DNA from: Micromonospora sp. HM5-17
Lineage (GTDB): Bacteria; Actinomycetota; Actinomycetes; Mycobacteriales; Micromonosporaceae
DNA length: 64,000 nt
Assembly: GCF_003762835.1 (NCBI RefSeq)
Contig: NZ_RJWA01000011.1
Span: 1-64,000 of the forward strand
Direction: 5' to 3'
Below the pieces are notes generated by a model that worked only from the letters and a program-made list of their open reading frames with translations, did not search any database and was not told the DNA's origin. Positions 60,182-64,000 of this stretch are shown here, in pieces. Both the position numbers and the translations under genes were made by a program. Position 1 is the first letter of the stretch, and each line of letters begins with the position of its first letter.

Positions 60182-60261
60182 GACGGCAACGTCCGCACGC
60201 CGCGTCACCCCGGCGCGGCATTGAGATCGAGAGCAGGTGGCACAGGGCGCAGGCCCGACCC

Positions 60262-62370
<2,109 letters not shown>

Positions 62371-62385
62371 CATCAGGGGAACCAG

Positions 62386-62853
62386 TTGTCCATAGAGATC
62401 GCCAACGAGTCGGGTACGACGGTCGACACCGACGCGGTGCTCGCCGTCGCCCGGTACGCCCTCGACGAGATGGGGGTCAACTCCCTCGCCGAGCTGTCGA
62501 TACTGCTCGTCGACGTCGACTACATGTCCGAGCTCAACCACCGCTGGATGGGCGGCGACGGGCCCACCGACGTCCTCGCCTTCCCCATGGACGAGGGAAG
62601 CGTCGACCACGGCCCCGGCGAGGCGAACGGCGGGGAGCCGGCGCTCCTCGGCGACATCGTGCTCTGCCCGGAGGTGGCCGCCAGACAGGCCGCGGTCGCC
62701 GGGCACTCGGCCGCCGACGAGCTGCACCTGTTGACCGTGCACGGTGTGCTGCACCTGCTCGGCTACGACCATGCAGAGCCGGAGGAGGAGCGGGAGATGT
62801 TCGCGCTACAGGCCCGCCTCCTGGACGGCTGGCGCGCGAGCCGGGTGCACTGA
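62386..62853 (+). CDS. ybeY: Endoribonuclease YbeY
   Basis: 155 aa from TTG 62386, with AGGGGA at 62375-62380 (5-nt spacing). The zinc motif [11 protein letters not shown] supplies H119, H123 and H129 (HX3HX5H). YbeY acts in 16S rRNA 3' end maturation and ribosome quality control. The TTG start is forced: no ATG or GTG lies in frame before the conserved IEIANESG. Overlaps the next gene by one base. Confidence 0.95.
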   Translation: MSIEIANESGTTVDTDAVLAVARYALDEMGVNSLAELSILLVDVDYMSELNHRWMGGDGPTDVLAFPMDEGSVDHGPGEANGGEPALLGDIVLCPEVAARQAAVAGHSAADELHLLTVHGVLHLLGYDHAEPEEEREMFALQARLLDGWRASRVH

Positions 62854-64000
62854 TGCCCGGTCACTTAGCCGTGCTGGCCGCGCCGCCCGTACCGCTGGTG
62901 GCGGCGGGCGCCCCGACGGCCGGCCTTCCCGACCTCCAGCTGCTGCTCGTCGCCGCCGCGCTGGTCGTCCTCGCCGGCATCTTCGCGATGGCGGACGCGG
63001 CGCTCGGCGCCGTCTCCCCGGCGCAGGCCGGCGAGCTCGCCCGCGACGGCGTCCGTGGAGCCCGCACCCTCCAGATCGTCGCCGCGGACGCGGTCCGACA
63101 CATCAATCTGCTGCTGTTGCTCCGCCTGCTCTGCGAGCTGACCGCCACCGTCCTCGTCGCGCTGGTCGCGGTCGACACCTTCGGCGCCGGCGTGACGGCG
63201 GCGCTGATCACCGCCGGTGCGATGACGGTGGTCAGCTTCGTCGTCGTCGGGGTCGCGCCGCGCACCATCGGCCGGCAGCACGCGTACGCGGTCGGCCGGA
63301 TCACGGCTCCGCTGGTCCGCTGGCTCGGGCGGGTGCTCAACCCGCTCGCCTCGCTGCTCATCCTGATCGGCAACGCGGTGACGCCGGGGCGTGGCTTCCG
63401 GGAGGGGCCGTTCGCCACCCAGATCGAGCTGCGGGAGCTGGTCGACCTGGCGGAGCAGCGCGGGGTGGTCGAGCACGGCGAGCGACAGATGATCCATTCG
63501 GTCTTCGCGCTCGGCGACACCATCGTCCGCGAGGTCATGGTGCCGCGTACCGAGATGGTCTGGATCGAGGCGCACAAGCGGCTGCCGCAGGCGCTGACGC
63601 TCTTCCTCCGCTCCGGTTTCTCCCGGATTCCGGTCATCGGGGAGAGCGTCGACGACGTGCTCGGGGTGCTCTACCTCAAGGACGTCATCCGGCAGACCCA
63701 GGGCGGCGACCCGGACGCCAACGACCGCGCGGTGGCCGAGGTGATGCGGACGGCGACCTTCGTGCCCGAGTCGAAGCCGGTCGACGACCTCCTCTCCGAG
63801 ATGCAGGCGGCCCGGACCCACATGGTGATCGTCGTGGACGAGTACGGCGGCACCGGTGGCCTGGTTACCATCGAGGACATCCTCGAGGAGATCGTCGGCG
63901 AGATCACCGACGAGTACGACGTCGAACGGCCGCCGGTGGAGCGGCTCGACGACGGCGAGGTGCGGGTCACCGCCCGGCTGCCGGTCGAGACCCTCGGCGA
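62853..64000 (+). CDS. CBS-domain membrane protein of the CNNM/HlyC-CorC family (partial)
   Basis: Starts at ATG 62853, overlapping the ybeY stop by one base (TGATG), and is still open at the window edge; 382 codons seen. Residues ~25-150 carry several hydrophobic segments ([19 protein letters not shown] onward: CNNM/DUF21 transmembrane domain). Two CBS repeats follow ([14 protein letters not shown]..., [14 protein letters not shown]...), then [25 protein letters not shown], and the start of a CorC/HlyC domain. Family members move magnesium or cobalt across the membrane. Codon 5 is TTA (62865-62867), a bldA-type rare codon. Confidence 0.92.
   Translation, partial: MPGHLAVLAAPPVPLVAAGAPTAGLPDLQLLLVAAALVVLAGIFAMADAALGAVSPAQAGELARDGVRGARTLQIVAADAVRHINLLLLLRLLCELTATVLVALVAVDTFGAGVTAALITAGAMTVVSFVVVGVAPRTIGRQHAYAVGRITAPLVRWLGRVLNPLASLLILIGNAVTPGRGFREGPFATQIELRELVDLAEQRGVVEHGERQMIHSVFALGDTIVREVMVPRTEMVWIEAHKRLPQALTLFLRSGFSRIPVIGESVDDVLGVLYLKDVIRQTQGGDPDANDRAVAEVMRTATFVPESKPVDDLLSEMQAARTHMVIVVDEYGGTGGLVTIEDILEEIVGEITDEYDVERPPVERLDDGEVRVTARLPVETLG

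Overview
The window is about 64 kb of very GC-rich DNA with strong GC preference at third codon positions and many GTG starts. The order of housekeeping genes is that of an actinomycete, and the details (RNase E with a huge disordered N-terminus, long T-box leader before ileS, hrcA-dnaJ under CIRCE, TIGR03960/TIGR03936 radical SAM pair) fit the family Micromonosporaceae best. The genus is not fixed by anything I can see. There are no rRNA or tRNA genes, no CRISPR array, no insertion sequence and no prophage. The one mobile element I can support is an intein.

Left third (1-24 kb): valS-folC-DUF4233, a membrane/VOC fusion gene, a T-box-controlled ileS, a plsC-type acyltransferase, the radical SAM pair TIGR03960/TIGR03936 (the second apparently starting at AUC), RNase E/G, a small lipoprotein, and the rplU-rpmA-obgE ribosome-assembly block. 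Two related single-pass membrane proteins (286-1011 and 11990-13648) flank the valS-ileS stretch.

Middle (24-43 kb): a GNAT, then trpS on the minus strand behind a classical Trp attenuator with a leader peptide carrying tandem Trp codons, a DUF397 protein, pepN, nadD-rsfS-phosphatase, degV, a secreted alginate lyase-type enzyme, comEA-comEC, holA, rpsT, an APH-fold kinase, lepA-Nudix and a small membrane protein.

Right third (43-64 kb): an unrecognised gene with an AT-rich promoter and a phytanoyl-CoA dioxygenase-like gene, a lysozyme-fold protein, enoyl-CoA hydratase and hemW divergent from a 17-bp gap, a DUF4870 protein, CIRCE-hrcA-dnaJ-rsmE, an accessory block (GH3 glycosidase, SDR, aminotransferase, HIT, serine hydrolase), then phoH-ybeY-CBS transporter. 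phoH is interrupted between Walker A and Walker B by a 349-residue intein with the Trp-Cys-Thr hallmarks of class 3 inteins and a decayed LAGLIDADG endonuclease.

Themes: translation and RNA metabolism dominate. Three amino-acid or stress switches can be read directly from the DNA (T-box on ileS, Trp attenuator on trpS, CIRCE on hrcA). About a dozen genes appear to be transcribed leaderless from TANNNT elements 6-7 nt before the start codon.
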